Shown here: positions 1-9,943 of the stretch, one piece after another
Layout of the letters: every line of letters starts with the position of its first letter
How positions within the stretch are numbered: position 1 is the first letter of the stretch
DNA from: Salinisphaeraceae bacterium
GTDB taxonomy: Bacteria; Pseudomonadota; Gammaproteobacteria; Nevskiales; Salinisphaeraceae
DNA length: 60,520 bases
Direction of reading: 5' to 3'
Assembly: GCA_002683405.1 (NCBI GenBank)
Contig: NYTH01000049.1
Coordinates: 1 to 60,520 of the forward strand
Made by a program: the position numbers and the translations under genes
The notes under the pieces: model-generated
The model's database searches: none
Told to the model about the DNA's origin: nothing
What the model saw: the letters and a program-made list of their open reading frames with translations, nothing else

Positions 1-94
1 CGACGAGTCATAGCCGTAGCTATGGCGAGGAGGTGCAACGCCGCATGGCGGAAAATGGGGCCGGTATAAGGGCCAGACAGTGTGGCGCACTACA

Positions 95-1135
95 CTAGAC
101 CGGTCTGGAGAACTGGCGCTGCGGCGTTGCCGCCTGAAAGCGCTTGCCCAGAAACAGCGTCCGCAGATAGCGGCTGCGCGCAGCTACCATTTCCACCACC
201 GCGGGGAAAGCCAGCCCGGCCGCCAGTCCCAGCGCCACGTGGACCCAGATGGACGTGATGCCGGTCTGGTACAGACCAATACGGGCCCCGGCGGTGAAGA
301 ACACGTGGAACAGATAGATGCTGTAGGAATACAGGCCGACCACCGCCAGCCACCGCGAGCGCGGACGCGCCATGTACAGACTGAGGCAGAACAGCAGGCT
401 CAGGACCAGCGCGTGCAGGCTGTGCTTGTGCTCCGGCAGCTGCAGCATGAGCACCGTTACAGCGACTCCACCCCACAGCGCCAGCCAGTAGCGGTTGACG
501 CCTATCCGCTGCTCGGGCTCGAAACGACACAGCCACAGACCGAGCAGGAAGAACGGCATCAGGAAGAACGCGCCGCCCAGCGACAGCCAGTCGGTTTCGA
601 TATTCAGCAGGAAAAAACTTGCGAACAGCGCCAGCGTAAGCAGCAGCCCGCGCTCCCGCTTGAGCACGCCCAGCGCTTCAAGCGGGACGATCACCAGAAA
701 CACCAGGAACAGCGCTTCAAGAAACCAGAAGTGGTTGGCCGGCGCCAGGAAGAACATCAGCGGCCCCTGATCGGCCGCGTCGTTGGCCTGTGGCGCCAGC
801 GCACGGACCAGCATGAACAGGGCGCCCACCACGAGAAGCGGAATCAGCAGTCGTCGGGCCTTGCCCTGCAGAAACTGCGCCATGCCCTCCTGAAAGGGCC
901 GGTAGGCGTAGACGAAGCCGGACAGGAAAGTAAACAGTGGCATGCGCAGATAGGCCAGCGCATCGTTCACGTCGCGCAGCATGCCGTCGTCCACCTGCAG
1001 GCCGTCCTGGGGTGAATAGCCGATCACGTGAAACAGCACGAGCAGGATGCAGGCGAGCCCGCGGAGAGTATCGATTTCGAGGTTTCTGGACGCCACGTAG
1101 CGCTCCGGGCCGGGGCGGGCGATTGACCCCTGCAC
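95..1135 (-). CDS. acyltransferase 3 family membrane protein
   Basis: A 346-residue multi-spanning inner-membrane protein. Near residues 18-35 it shows the family signature of an Arg/Glu pair, then LRG, then a histidine in FHV, which fits the acyltransferase-3 (PF01757) N-terminus where the catalytic His lies. About ten hydrophobic segments follow. Members transfer acyl groups to sugars, glycans or lipids at the membrane; the acceptor cannot be told from sequence. It stands alone, about 220 bp downstream of the TonB receptor gene on the same strand. OpgC-like or O-antigen acetyltransferase roles are possible alternatives. Confidence 0.85.
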   Translation of the reverse strand: MQGSIARPGPERYVASRNLEIDTLRGLACILLVLFHVIGYSPQDGLQVDDGMLRDVNDALAYLRMPLFTFLSGFVYAYRPFQEGMAQFLQGKARRLLIPLLVVGALFMLVRALAPQANDAADQGPLMFFLAPANHFWFLEALFLVFLVIVPLEALGVLKRERGLLLTLALFASFFLLNIETDWLSLGGAFFLMPFFLLGLWLCRFEPEQRIGVNRYWLALWGGVAVTVLMLQLPEHKHSLHALVLSLLFCLSLYMARPRSRWLAVVGLYSYSIYLFHVFFTAGARIGLYQTGITSIWVHVALGLAAGLAFPAVVEMVAARSRYLRTLFLGKRFQAATPQRQFSRPV

Positions 1136-1355
1136 CTGCGCATGGCGCAGTCACAGGCGTATCAAAAGCACGCATAACAACTTTCCGGCCCCATAACGCA
1201 AGCGGTTCAAGCCATCAGGCATGACCCAATTGCGCCCTCGCGCGAGAATTTGCCGCAGTGCAGCACCGATGACAACCGGTGCGACTACGTAGGCAATTTG
1301 ACGACAGTCATGATGAACGATTCCTGAATGACACTCGGGTTCGACGGCCGACGCA

Positions 1356-4151
1356 TCAATACGTCAGCTTGAACCCGGCCTCCAGCGTGCGCCCGTACTC
1401 CTCGTACTGGGACGCGAACTGAGCGTCCTGGAAGTAAGCGAAGAACGGCTCATCGTTCAGGTTTACCGCGTTGAAGAACAGCTCGTAGTGCTCACTGAAA
1501 CGATAGCTACCGCGAAAATCCACCTGGAAATGACTGGCCACGTAGCGATCAAAGGCCGGATCATCCAGCTCGTTGATTTCGTCGAAGTAGTCATTGCGGT
1601 AGGCCCCGGACAGATAAAGATTCCAGCCGGCCCGTTCGTAGCCCAGCGCCAGGTTGCCGATCACCTCGGACTGGCGCGGCAGCGGCACCTCGCCGTCACG
1701 GAACGGCAGCGTGGCCTCGCTCTCGCTGAAGGTCACGTTGGCGTTGACCAGCAGGCCGTCCCAGGGCGCGGGCAGCATGACGAACTTCTGGACGTAGTTC
1801 AGTTCCAGCCCGTACAGATCGGCGTCGTCCCCGTTCATGAAGGTCAGCGCCTCGTCGAATCCGGCGAAACGGCCGGGCTGGCCGGCAATATCCGTGGCCA
1901 CCACGAAATCGGTGATCGCCTTGTAGAACAGGTTCGCGGAAATGACGTTCACACCGCCCGGGTAGTATTCAATGCCCAGGTCGATGTTGCGCGAATGCAG
2001 TGGTTCCAGGTCGGGATTGCCGAGCTCGGCATTACGCTCGAACTCGCCGTCATCCTCCTCGATCTCGATCGCCTCGATCGGCGCCGTGGACTCGAAGCTC
2101 GGCCGGCCCAGCGTTTCGGTGTAGGCCGCGCGCAGAATGACGCCGTCGTCCATCACGTAGCGCAGATGCAGGCCCGGGAAGACGTCGGTGTATTTCTTGT
2201 CGGTATCCACCGGCGAGAATACGGCGTCGCCGGCCCCGCCCTCTTCGTCGATGGTGACGCGAGTACCGCGTGAATCGAAGCGGGTCTGCTCCACCCGCAG
2301 GCCACCCAGCACACGCAGGGCGCCGATATCCAGCGAGGCCATGGCGTAGGCCGCGTAGATATCCTCGTCGACCTCGTAGTCCGCCCCCCGGCTCTCGATG
2401 GCCGATTCATCGTCATCCACGGTGAAATTCGCGCGGTTTGCCCCGATGAAGTCATTCACGGCATCCAGACTGGCGATGGGGCCGAAGCTGCCGAGCGGGT
2501 ACTCGATATCGTCCAACGCGAAGTCAGCCAGCGTGAAGTCGCCGCCCAGATCATCGAACACCACGACTTCGGCATCGGATTCCTTGTCGCGCAGCCGCGC
2601 CTTCGCGCCAATCTTCCAGAAGCCGGGGTGACCGCGGAAAAGGATATCGCGCGTCAGGTCGAGCTGCAGCGACGTTTCGGTGCCTTCGGTGAAGTTGTCC
2701 TCGGTGGACAGCTCGTCCAGGGCAAAGCTGGCGGGGTCCAGGAAAGCCGGGCCGGCGCCGATGAGGCGGGGGCGGCGGCGATCCGACAGGTCGTAGGCCA
2801 GATCCAGATCCTCGCCCACCCAGGCCGCGTTCACCGCGCCGCCTTCGTCCTCGTTGCTGAAGGCGTAGGCGCCCACGTAGTCCAGCGTATACAGGCCGAA
2901 GCGGCTCTTGCCGCCGAGCGAGGAGGTGAAAATCTGCTGCACTTCTTCACGGGCTTCCGTCAGCTTCTCGACTTCGCCACCGGTGAAATTGGCGGCCGAC
3001 GGAGTGGCGCTCACCACGTCACCGGCCTCGAAGGCAAAGACGTTGCTGAGCTGGACCTCGTCGTCGCCGAAGTCGCTGAACAGGTTGCGCCAGAACAACT
3101 CGTGATTGGCGCCGGGCCGGAAATCGAAGTTCAGCGCTGCACTCAGCCGCTCGCGCTTGATGCGGTAGTCCCGCTGCTCCGCCTCCTCCAGACCGAGCAC
3201 TTCACCACCGGCGCCGTCACCGATGCCGGGAAAGCCGGCGGTCTCCACGTTGTCGGAGCCGAATTCGCGGTCGAAATAACTCACCGAACCCGACACACCG
3301 AAATTCTCGTAGCCCTCACCCAGGCTCATGACCCGCGCGAAGGACGCGGCGACCTTGGGACTGGTCTCGTCGAACAGGCGGTTATAGCTGCCGCCCACAT
3401 CCAGCGTGACGCGATTGCCCAGGTCAAACGCGGTCGCCGTCTTCAGCTCGATGTTGCCGCCGATGGCGTCGGCATCCATGTCCGGCGTGACCGCCTTGGT
3501 GACTTCGATGCTCTCCAGCAGGTCCGACGACACGACGTCGAGATTGACCTGGCGCGAGCCGTCCTCGGGACCGGGCACGCGCACGCCGTTGATGGTCGTG
3601 CTGTTCAGCGCCGGGTCGATACCGCGGATGATCGCGAAGCGCCCCTCGCCCTGATCGTTGGCCACCGACAGACCCGGCACCCGTCGCAGCGCCTCGGCGG
3701 CGTTCTGGTCGGGAAAGTCGCCGATCGCATCGGCCGACAACACGCTGATCACGTTGCTGGCGTTGCGCTGGCGATTCAGCGCGGCCGCCTGACCGGCGGC
3801 CTGTCCGACCACGAGGACGTTGCTGAGCACCGACACGTCCTCGCCCAGCTTGAAGGCCAGTTGAGCGGATTGCGCGTCCGTCAGCCGCACGCTGCGGGTG
3901 ACCGGGTCGGCGCCGAGATATTCCACGGACACCTCGTAATCACCTTCCGGCAGGCCCGTCAGCCGGTAGCGGCCATCCCGGCCGGTGACGGTCTCGCGGT
4001 CGAGCGACTCGATGCGAATCAACGCACCTTCGAAGCTGGCGGTGCCGCTGACGTCGGTCACGCGACCGCTCAATTCGGCCGCCGACGCCAGACCGGCGGA
4101 AACCGTTGAAACAAGCGCGCCCGCAAGGGCCGTTCTGAAGTAAAAGGCCAC
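1356..4151 (-). CDS. TonB-dependent outer-membrane receptor
   Basis: About 931 residues if started at the GTG at 4151, which follows a purine-rich GGGGGAAAGG stretch and begins a clear signal peptide (AFYFRTALAGALVSTV then ASAAEL). The longer open frame upstream reads into an Arg-rich non-protein stretch and is rejected. Residues about 20-110 form a carboxypeptidase-regulatory-like beta domain. A plug domain follows (NVISVLSADAIGDFPDQNAAEALRRVPG), then a large beta barrel ending in an aromatic residue (KLTY). The plug fits the TonB-Xanth-Caul subgroup. It lies 145 bp downstream of a PhoX-like gene, so uptake of an organophosphate or related substrate is an inference. A GC-rich hairpin (about 4193-4212) lies between the two. 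Confidence 0.9.
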   Translation of the reverse strand: MAFYFRTALAGALVSTVSAGLASAAELSGRVTDVSGTASFEGALIRIESLDRETVTGRDGRYRLTGLPEGDYEVSVEYLGADPVTRSVRLTDAQSAQLAFKLGEDVSVLSNVLVVGQAAGQAAALNRQRNASNVISVLSADAIGDFPDQNAAEALRRVPGLSVANDQGEGRFAIIRGIDPALNSTTINGVRVPGPEDGSRQVNLDVVSSDLLESIEVTKAVTPDMDADAIGGNIELKTATAFDLGNRVTLDVGGSYNRLFDETSPKVAASFARVMSLGEGYENFGVSGSVSYFDREFGSDNVETAGFPGIGDGAGGEVLGLEEAEQRDYRIKRERLSAALNFDFRPGANHELFWRNLFSDFGDDEVQLSNVFAFEAGDVVSATPSAANFTGGEVEKLTEAREEVQQIFTSSLGGKSRFGLYTLDYVGAYAFSNEDEGGAVNAAWVGEDLDLAYDLSDRRRPRLIGAGPAFLDPASFALDELSTEDNFTEGTETSLQLDLTRDILFRGHPGFWKIGAKARLRDKESDAEVVVFDDLGGDFTLADFALDDIEYPLGSFGPIASLDAVNDFIGANRANFTVDDDESAIESRGADYEVDEDIYAAYAMASLDIGALRVLGGLRVEQTRFDSRGTRVTIDEEGGAGDAVFSPVDTDKKYTDVFPGLHLRYVMDDGVILRAAYTETLGRPSFESTAPIEAIEIEEDDGEFERNAELGNPDLEPLHSRNIDLGIEYYPGGVNVISANLFYKAITDFVVATDIAGQPGRFAGFDEALTFMNGDDADLYGLELNYVQKFVMLPAPWDGLLVNANVTFSESEATLPFRDGEVPLPRQSEVIGNLALGYERAGWNLYLSGAYRNDYFDEINELDDPAFDRYVASHFQVDFRGSYRFSEHYELFFNAVNLNDEPFFAYFQDAQFASQYEEYGRTLEAGFKLTY

Positions 4152-4296
4152 CCTTTCCCCCTGATCATTCAAGCCGTGGTGTTCTCCCGAAGGCCGCCAC
4201 GCTAAGGGCGGCAGATGACGTGGCCATGACAGGACGGCCGGCCCGAATGCGCGTTGCGGCCACCGACCGGCAACAAGCCGCGCGCCCGCAGTACGC

Positions 4297-5601
4297 TTAC
4301 GCCGGGACGAAGAAGGGGCCGCGCAGCTCGTAAGTGCGGCCGTCGCTCGGCGCGTCGTCGGGAGCCGGCCCCTGCTGCGAGCTGAAATACAGCCGGCTGC
4401 CGTCGGGCGAGAAGGCCGGCCCGGTGATTTCCGAGGCACGGTGGCCGACGATATTGACCAGCTCGAACGGCTTGACGTCCGGACCGACCACGACCAGGCG
4501 CATCTGCGCGCCGTCCTCGGCCACGAGGATGTCCCCGCCCGGCGAGACGGTCAGGTTGTCCACATCGTCGATCCCCGGGTTGAAGGCCGCCTCGCTGGCC
4601 TTGTCGTAGACCAGGTCTATCCGGGCGCCGTCGATATCCAGGCCCCAGACCCGGTTGTCACCCTTGGTCGTGAAATAGACCATGCCGGCGTGATACCAGC
4701 AGCCTTCGCCGCCGTTGAAACGCTGGGCTTCGGGCAGCTGCAGGCGGGTGGCCGGCTGTATCCGCGCGGGGTCCTCGGCGGCCAGAACCGGGTTGGGCAG
4801 CGGCACGTCCACCCACTCCACGCGGCGCGTGCTGAGCACGTCCCCGCCTTCGACCACCAGCGCCTGGAGCCGGCCACTGCGCAGGTCCGGCCGCCGGCCG
4901 CGCACGAACTCGGCGGGGAGAAATCGATAGAACAGGCCGTCCGGCTTGTCTTCGGTCATGTAGATGAAGCCGTCACGCGGATCCACCGCGGCCGCTTCGT
5001 GCTCGAAGCTGCCCAGGGCGGGCAGCGGCACTGCCAGGCGTTGCCCGGCGGGATCGCATTCGTACACGAGCCCGGCATCGATTTCTTCGCAGGACAGCCA
5101 GGTGCCCCAGGGCGTGGGACCGCCGGCGCAATTGTTCGTCGTACCGCTGCACACGGAGTAGGCGGCCACCAGCTCGCCCGCCGGGCTGAACCGCAGCGCG
5201 CCCACACCACCATGCCGGAAAATATCGACTTCGCTGTTGGACAGATAGGCCCAGCCGCCGTCGGGCATGGCGAAGACCGCACCGCCATCGGGCTGCGGAT
5301 GCCACTTGTAGGCGCTGCCGGGCGCCGGAGCATGACCGGTGCGCGCCACCTCCCGCAGCGTGAAGCCCTCGGGCAGCCACACTTCGGTAGACGGGTCGTT
5401 TGTCACCCGCGTGCGCTGCAGCCGACCGGAGAGATTCGGGATGTTGCTTTTCAGACGCCGCAGATCGGCCGGCGGCGCAGCGCGCGGAGAGCCGCTCTGG
5501 CTGCAGCCCCACAGGCCGGGCCCCACGCCCAGCACCACCGATGCCGCCAGGCTGCGGCGAAGAAAGCGGCGTCTGTTCCAACCGTAAGTGCGTTCGGCCA
5601 T
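4297..5601 (-). CDS. PhoX/DUF839 family protein with Tat-type signal
   Basis: A 434-residue exported protein. The N-terminus has a twin-arginine motif (NRRRFLRRS) and then a hydrophobic stretch ending in GLWGCS, so it may also be lipidated at that Cys. The core carries the PhoX/DUF839 signature GGPTPWGTWLSCEE and repeated beta-propeller-like stretches (GGEGCWYHAGMVYF, ALRFSPAGE). The family includes calcium-dependent alkaline phosphatases, and many members are uncharacterised. The start at 5601 is chosen because the Tat motif follows within ten residues; an in-frame ATG at 5631 is possible but adds no recognisable sequence. It precedes the TonB receptor gene on the same strand. Confidence 0.85.
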   Translation of the reverse strand: MAERTYGWNRRRFLRRSLAASVVLGVGPGLWGCSQSGSPRAAPPADLRRLKSNIPNLSGRLQRTRVTNDPSTEVWLPEGFTLREVARTGHAPAPGSAYKWHPQPDGGAVFAMPDGGWAYLSNSEVDIFRHGGVGALRFSPAGELVAAYSVCSGTTNNCAGGPTPWGTWLSCEEIDAGLVYECDPAGQRLAVPLPALGSFEHEAAAVDPRDGFIYMTEDKPDGLFYRFLPAEFVRGRRPDLRSGRLQALVVEGGDVLSTRRVEWVDVPLPNPVLAAEDPARIQPATRLQLPEAQRFNGGEGCWYHAGMVYFTTKGDNRVWGLDIDGARIDLVYDKASEAAFNPGIDDVDNLTVSPGGDILVAEDGAQMRLVVVGPDVKPFELVNIVGHRASEITGPAFSPDGSRLYFSSQQGPAPDDAPSDGRTYELRGPFFVPA

Positions 5602-5711
5602 ATCCCTCGAACCGCCTCCTGCCCGGCGCATGCTAAAAGCCGGCTAGGCTATGACCCGCAGATGACAGGCCGATGACCCGGCCGTGGGCCCGCATCGGGC
5701 CGGGCGCCTGA

Positions 5712-6563
5712 CTAGAGGTAGGCGCCCGCCAGCCGCTCGGAAACCGACCACAGTCGCGCCTGGCAATCCTGATTGAGGGCTTTCTCGGGCTGTTCGTACT
5801 CGCGCGTTTCGAACAGGAAGCAGCCGCTGCGGCCGGCCATCGCCTCGTCCAGCGCCAGCATCACGAGCGGCCGTGCGCCCTGCTCGGGCGAGATCAGGTA
5901 TAGCTTCTTGAGCGGGGTGATCAGCAGCCTCTGATACCAGTGCGCCGTCGGCCAGATATCGGTGGCGACCCGGCCGGGATGAAACGCGTTGGACGTGACC
6001 CGGCTGTCCGCCAGCTCGCGAGCCAGCATATTGCTGAACCACAGATTGGCCAGCTTGGTGTTGCTGTAGGCCTTGAAGAAACGAAACCGATTCTGCTCGT
6101 AGTTCACATCGTCCAGAAAACCGGGGCCATCGCCGAGCGCCGCCTCCGACGAGGTATGGACGATGCGCCCGCCGTCGCCGGCCTTGAGCGCCGGCAACAG
6201 ATGACGGGTCAACACGAAATGGGCCAGGTGGTTCACCGCAAACGACTTCTCGATGCCGTCGGCAGACAGTTCCAGCTTGAGCGGCGCGTAGCCGGCATTG
6301 TTCACCAGCAGATCGATATCCGGATACCGCGTCGCGATGCTTCGCGCGCAAGCCTGCACGGAGGCCAGCTGATCGAACTGGCAGTCCAGTACTTCGACGA
6401 ACGCCCCGGGCACCCCGGCGCGGATTTCCTTTGCGACCTGCTCGCCCTTGTCGACGTTGCGACAGGGCAGCAACAGACCATAACCGGCCTGCGCAATTGC
6501 CCGGGCACCGACCCGCCCGATACCGCTGGTCGCGCCCGTAATGACCGCAGTGCGCACCCCCAT
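5712..6563 (-). CDS. short-chain dehydrogenase/reductase (retinol dehydrogenase-like)
   Basis: A 283-residue Rossmann-fold oxidoreductase. The cofactor motif TGATSGIG is at residues 10-17, NNAG at about 91-94, and the catalytic Ser of HTSSEA and Tyr-x-x-x-Lys (YSNTK) follow in order. It resembles the WWOX/retinol-dehydrogenase branch of SDRs. Its ATG lies 7 bp after the stop of the BCCT transporter gene, so it is the last gene of a porin-transporter-SDR operon. The substrate is unknown. Given the context it may act on an alcohol or aldehyde related to the transported compound, which is inference only. Confidence 0.88.
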   Translation of the reverse strand: MGVRTAVITGATSGIGRVGARAIAQAGYGLLLPCRNVDKGEQVAKEIRAGVPGAFVEVLDCQFDQLASVQACARSIATRYPDIDLLVNNAGYAPLKLELSADGIEKSFAVNHLAHFVLTRHLLPALKAGDGGRIVHTSSEAALGDGPGFLDDVNYEQNRFRFFKAYSNTKLANLWFSNMLARELADSRVTSNAFHPGRVATDIWPTAHWYQRLLITPLKKLYLISPEQGARPLVMLALDEAMAGRSGCFLFETREYEQPEKALNQDCQARLWSVSERLAGAYL

Positions 6564-6570
6564 CAGCCGC

Positions 6571-8154
6571 TCAGGTTTCGGCAGTCTTCAGCGAGTGCCC
6601 GGCCTTCAGGTCCTGACGCATGCCGATAATGACGCTCAGGCACATCACCAGCAGCAGCAGCGTGAAGGGCAGGCCCGTGGAAACGGCGCCCGCCTGCAGG
6701 GCATCCAGCGCCTGTTTGCCGCCGCCGTACAGCAGCGCGCCGGCGATGGCGCCTTCCATCACGGCCCAGAACACGCGCTGGGCGACCGGTGCATCGAGCT
6801 TGCCGCCCGCCGTGATGCTGTCGATGACCAGCGATCCGCTGTCCGACGAGGTCACGAAGAACACCAGAACAAGGACGATGGCCACAAAGGACGTGATCAT
6901 GGCCCAGGGCAGGTTTTCGAGCATGTGGAAGAACGCCAGCGACACATCCGAAATACCGCCGGCCAGCTGGCCCATCTCGGCCTGCGTCTGCTCGATGGCC
7001 GTGCCGCCGAACACGGTCATCCAGAAAATGGTCACCACCGTGGGCACCACCAGCACCGCGGTGATGAACTGGCGCACCGTGCGGCCCAGCGAAATGCGGG
7101 CAATGAACATGCCCACGAACGGCGACCAGGAAATCCACCAGGCCCAGTAGAACACCGTCCAGCCGTGCAGCCAGGTTTCGTCCTCGCGGCCCATCCAGTT
7201 GCTCAGCGGCAGCAGATTGGCCACATAGGCGCCGGCGGTCCCGGCCGCGTCCGCGAACAGCCCGAAGCCCGCGCCCAGAACGGCCACGAACAGGAACAGC
7301 AGCAGCGCCAGACCCATGTTGATGTTGCTGAGCAGCTTCACGCCGCCATCCATGCCGCGCACCACCGAAATGACGGCCACGCCGGTGACCCCGGTAATGA
7401 CGGCAATCTGCACGTTCAGCCCGTTTTCAATCCCGAACAGGAACTCCAGACCGCCGGCCGCCTGCTTGGCGCCCAGCCCCAGCGAGGTCGCCAGGCCCAC
7501 GATGGTGGCCAGCACCGCCAGCGTGTCGATGATATGCCCCGGCCAGCCCCAGCAGCGCTCACCCAGCAGCGGGTAGAACGCCGAACGGATGGTCAGCGGC
7601 ATATCGTGGTTGTAGGCGAAGTAGGCCAGCGCCAGCCCCACGACGGCGTAGATGGCCCAGGGATGCAGGCCCCAGTGATACATGACCGCCCCCATCGCCA
7701 TGCTGGCGGCCTTTTCCGTATTGGGTTTGACGTCCAGCGGCGTGCCGTACCAGTCGGTGTAGTAGGCCACCGGCTCGGCCACGCTCCAGAACATCAGGCC
7801 GATCCCCATCCCGGCCGCAAACAGCATGGCAAACCAGGAGAACAGCCCGAATTCGGGCTCGGCATCGGCCCCGCCCAGCCGTATCTTGCCCGCCGGTGAC
7901 AGCGCCAGCCCCAGGCAGAAGATCACGAAAAAGTTGCCCGCGATCATGAACAACCAGTCGAAGTTGTTGATCACGACATCCTTTGTCGCGGTCAGCCAGG
8001 CGTTGGCGGTGTCCGGGAACATGATGCTGCCCGTGACAAAGAGCAGCACCAGCAGCGAGCTGATGAAGAAGACCGGATTGTGCAGATCCAGACCGAACAA
8101 CCGGACGTTGTCCTGGCCGGGCTCGAAATCGGTATCGAAAATTTCTTCGGACAT
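6571..8154 (-). CDS. BCCT family betaine/choline/carnitine-type transporter
   Basis: A 527-residue secondary transporter with twelve predicted membrane helices. Family landmarks are MGIGLMFWSVAEP (about residues 95-107), the Trp-rich segment WAWWISWSPFVGMFIARIS (about 335-353) and SSDSGS near 415. BCCT carriers bring in quaternary ammonium osmolytes or related compounds driven by sodium or proton gradients. The C-terminus is short, so there is no obvious osmosensing tail as in BetP. It starts 11 bp after the porin stop and is followed by an SDR gene, giving a tight three-gene operon. The substrate cannot be fixed by sequence. Confidence 0.95.
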   Translation of the reverse strand: MSEEIFDTDFEPGQDNVRLFGLDLHNPVFFISSLLVLLFVTGSIMFPDTANAWLTATKDVVINNFDWLFMIAGNFFVIFCLGLALSPAGKIRLGGADAEPEFGLFSWFAMLFAAGMGIGLMFWSVAEPVAYYTDWYGTPLDVKPNTEKAASMAMGAVMYHWGLHPWAIYAVVGLALAYFAYNHDMPLTIRSAFYPLLGERCWGWPGHIIDTLAVLATIVGLATSLGLGAKQAAGGLEFLFGIENGLNVQIAVITGVTGVAVISVVRGMDGGVKLLSNINMGLALLLFLFVAVLGAGFGLFADAAGTAGAYVANLLPLSNWMGREDETWLHGWTVFYWAWWISWSPFVGMFIARISLGRTVRQFITAVLVVPTVVTIFWMTVFGGTAIEQTQAEMGQLAGGISDVSLAFFHMLENLPWAMITSFVAIVLVLVFFVTSSDSGSLVIDSITAGGKLDAPVAQRVFWAVMEGAIAGALLYGGGKQALDALQAGAVSTGLPFTLLLLVMCLSVIIGMRQDLKAGHSLKTAET

Positions 8155-8165
8155 GGCTTGCGCCC

Positions 8166-9251
8166 TTAAAGATAGAAGTCGATCGACGCGTAGAAGGCGT
8201 TGAAATCACCCTCGTTGACCTGGCCGTTGCGATCCACGAACCCGTCCTGCGTCAGCAGTTCGATGTAGATCCAGCCCGGCCCGTAGTCGTAGCTGAAACC
8301 CGGGGTGGCCGAGTAGATGGTGTCTGCCGGGTTGTCGTCGGTGCGCGGCTCGGCGACGTGCGCGTCCAGATACCAGAACCACTTGCCCTGCCGGTAACCG
8401 AGCTCGAAACCGCCGCGTATGTTTTCAATCTGATCCGGCAGGTTATTGGACGTGCGGAACGGCGTGGGCAGCTCACGCTCCATGCCGAAGACTTCGGCCT
8501 TGGCGTAGAACGCGTCGAACTCGCCGTGATAGTGAACCGCCCAGGCGTGGTGGTCGCCGTTGACCTCCTCTTCGCCGGCCATTGTCAGATCCTGCAGCCG
8601 GCCGGCCTGCGCGGAGAACGACAGCGTCTGGTTGTCCGTGACCGGAATATCCAGGTTGCCCACCACGGTCTGCACCTTGCGATAGGTTTGCGAACTGCCC
8701 CAGTGGCCGTTGTCGTCCACGGTATCGGTGCTGTCCTCGCCCCAGTCGTCGGCGTGGTAGTAGGCCACCTGGTAATCCAGATCACGAAAGGCCGACGACC
8801 ATTTCACGCCCACGTCCATCTGATCGCCGTAACCGGCCTGCAGGCCGTCGCCCGGCCAGAAGTTCACGGTCTTCCACGCGAAGGGAACCTGGCTCTTGCC
8901 CACTTGAAGCAGACCGTCGGCAATATCGAACCCCACCCAGGCCTTGTGCAGGGCGTAATTGTCGCCGGTGGAGTTGTTGGCCGGGTCAGTGAAGCTGCCC
9001 GGCCCGATCCGCAGCTCGGCAGAATAGGACCACTGGTGCTCGCTATCCGGTCCGGCCTTGCCGTCGGCATAGAGGATGACGGCCTCGTCGGCCACGTCAC
9101 CAAAGGTTTCCTCGTCGCGATCGTCGTCATCGACGTAGCGATAATTACCCCATACACCCACGGTAAAGTTGGTTTCCGGCTCGGCCATCACCGGGCCGGC
9201 GAGCATGGCCAGACAGGCCGAAACCGCGCAACCAGCGTGTCTACGTATCAT
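8166..9251 (-). CDS. outer-membrane porin-like protein
   Basis: A 361-residue protein with a signal peptide (MIRRHAGCAVSACLAML then PVMAEPE) and alternating beta-strand sequence rich in Tyr, Trp and Asp. It ends in a typical beta-barrel strand (FNAFYASIDFYL). It looks like the phosphate-selective porin O/P or alginate-porin type, but no specific family motif can be named. The start at 9251 follows GGGGGTTG and begins the signal peptide; the longer open frame to 9335 is not supported. As first gene of the porin-BCCT-SDR operon it probably provides outer-membrane passage for the transporter substrate (inference). Confidence 0.8.
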   Translation of the reverse strand: MIRRHAGCAVSACLAMLAGPVMAEPETNFTVGVWGNYRYVDDDDRDEETFGDVADEAVILYADGKAGPDSEHQWSYSAELRIGPGSFTDPANNSTGDNYALHKAWVGFDIADGLLQVGKSQVPFAWKTVNFWPGDGLQAGYGDQMDVGVKWSSAFRDLDYQVAYYHADDWGEDSTDTVDDNGHWGSSQTYRKVQTVVGNLDIPVTDNQTLSFSAQAGRLQDLTMAGEEEVNGDHHAWAVHYHGEFDAFYAKAEVFGMERELPTPFRTSNNLPDQIENIRGGFELGYRQGKWFWYLDAHVAEPRTDDNPADTIYSATPGFSYDYGPGWIYIELLTQDGFVDRNGQVNEGDFNAFYASIDFYL

Positions 9252-9462
9252 CAACCCCCACAGTCCCACGCGACCGCGGACAGGCCGCACGGAGTTGAAA
9301 CGAAACGATCGCCCGGCGGACGACAGACGCTCCACCGTACGGCAACAAATCCGGAGTTGCCAGCTTGCGCCGCGGGCCGGCCAGCCCGCGCAGGACGCTT
9401 CGGGTTACGCTGTGGCGACGCGATCCGGCCGCTCGCCGGCCCCGGTTTACAGGACATCCCGC

Positions 9463-9939
9463 ATGCAACATCACCGCCCGAAAATCCACTGGCTGGCGCT
9501 TGCGCCGCTGCTCATGCTGACGGGTTGCGCTGCCCTGTCGGAACATTCCACGGGGGTTATCGACGGGGCGCTCACGCCCTGTCCGCCAGCACCGCGCTGC
9601 GTCAGCAGCCAGTCGGACCAGGCCGATCACGCCGTCGCGCCGCTCGCGCTGACCCGCCCGGCCGACCGGGCGTGGGCGGCCATCACCGAGACCGTCCGAC
9701 AAATGCCCCGCACCACCATCAAGACCATCAGCGACCGCTATCTCCACGCCGAGGTGGTCAGCCCCTGGCGCGTGTACACCGACGATCTGGAACTGCTGTT
9801 GCGCCGCGAGGCCGGCCGGCTCGAAGTACGATCCAGCGCCCGGCTGGGCTATTACGATTTCGAGGTCAACCGGGAACGCGTGGAAGCGCTACGCGCACGG
9901 CTCGCCGAACAGGGCATCGTCCGGCCCGCGACACCCTGA
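9463..9939 (+). CDS. DUF1499 family lipoprotein
   Basis: A 158-residue protein with a lipoprotein signal peptide and lipobox LTGC at about residues 18-21. The rest matches the DUF1499 pattern: a Cys-containing CPPAPRCVSSQS segment and then a domain with AWAAITETV and VYTDDLELLL, ending in SSARLGYYDFEVNRERVE. DUF1499 proteins are small envelope proteins of unknown function. The start at 9463 is chosen for the signal peptide, as the open frame extends further upstream without coding character. It is divergent from the porin gene and convergent, with a 4-bp gap, with the next membrane protein. Confidence 0.85.
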   Translation: MQHHRPKIHWLALAPLLMLTGCAALSEHSTGVIDGALTPCPPAPRCVSSQSDQADHAVAPLALTRPADRAWAAITETVRQMPRTTIKTISDRYLHAEVVSPWRVYTDDLELLLRREAGRLEVRSSARLGYYDFEVNRERVEALRARLAEQGIVRPATP

Positions 9940-9943
9940 ACAC

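Noticed and set aside
2628-4109. 493-codon plus-strand open frame opposite the TonB receptor
   Set aside because: It is a GC-driven shadow of the TonB gene: rich in Arg, Gly and His with no domain, while the minus strand has a clear plug and barrel.
4441-5676. 411-codon plus-strand frame opposite the PhoX-like gene
   Set aside because: Arg/His-rich shadow frame; the PhoX signature lies on the other strand.
6541-7899. 452-codon plus-strand frame opposite the BCCT transporter
   Set aside because: Gln/His/Arg-rich shadow with no recognisable fold.
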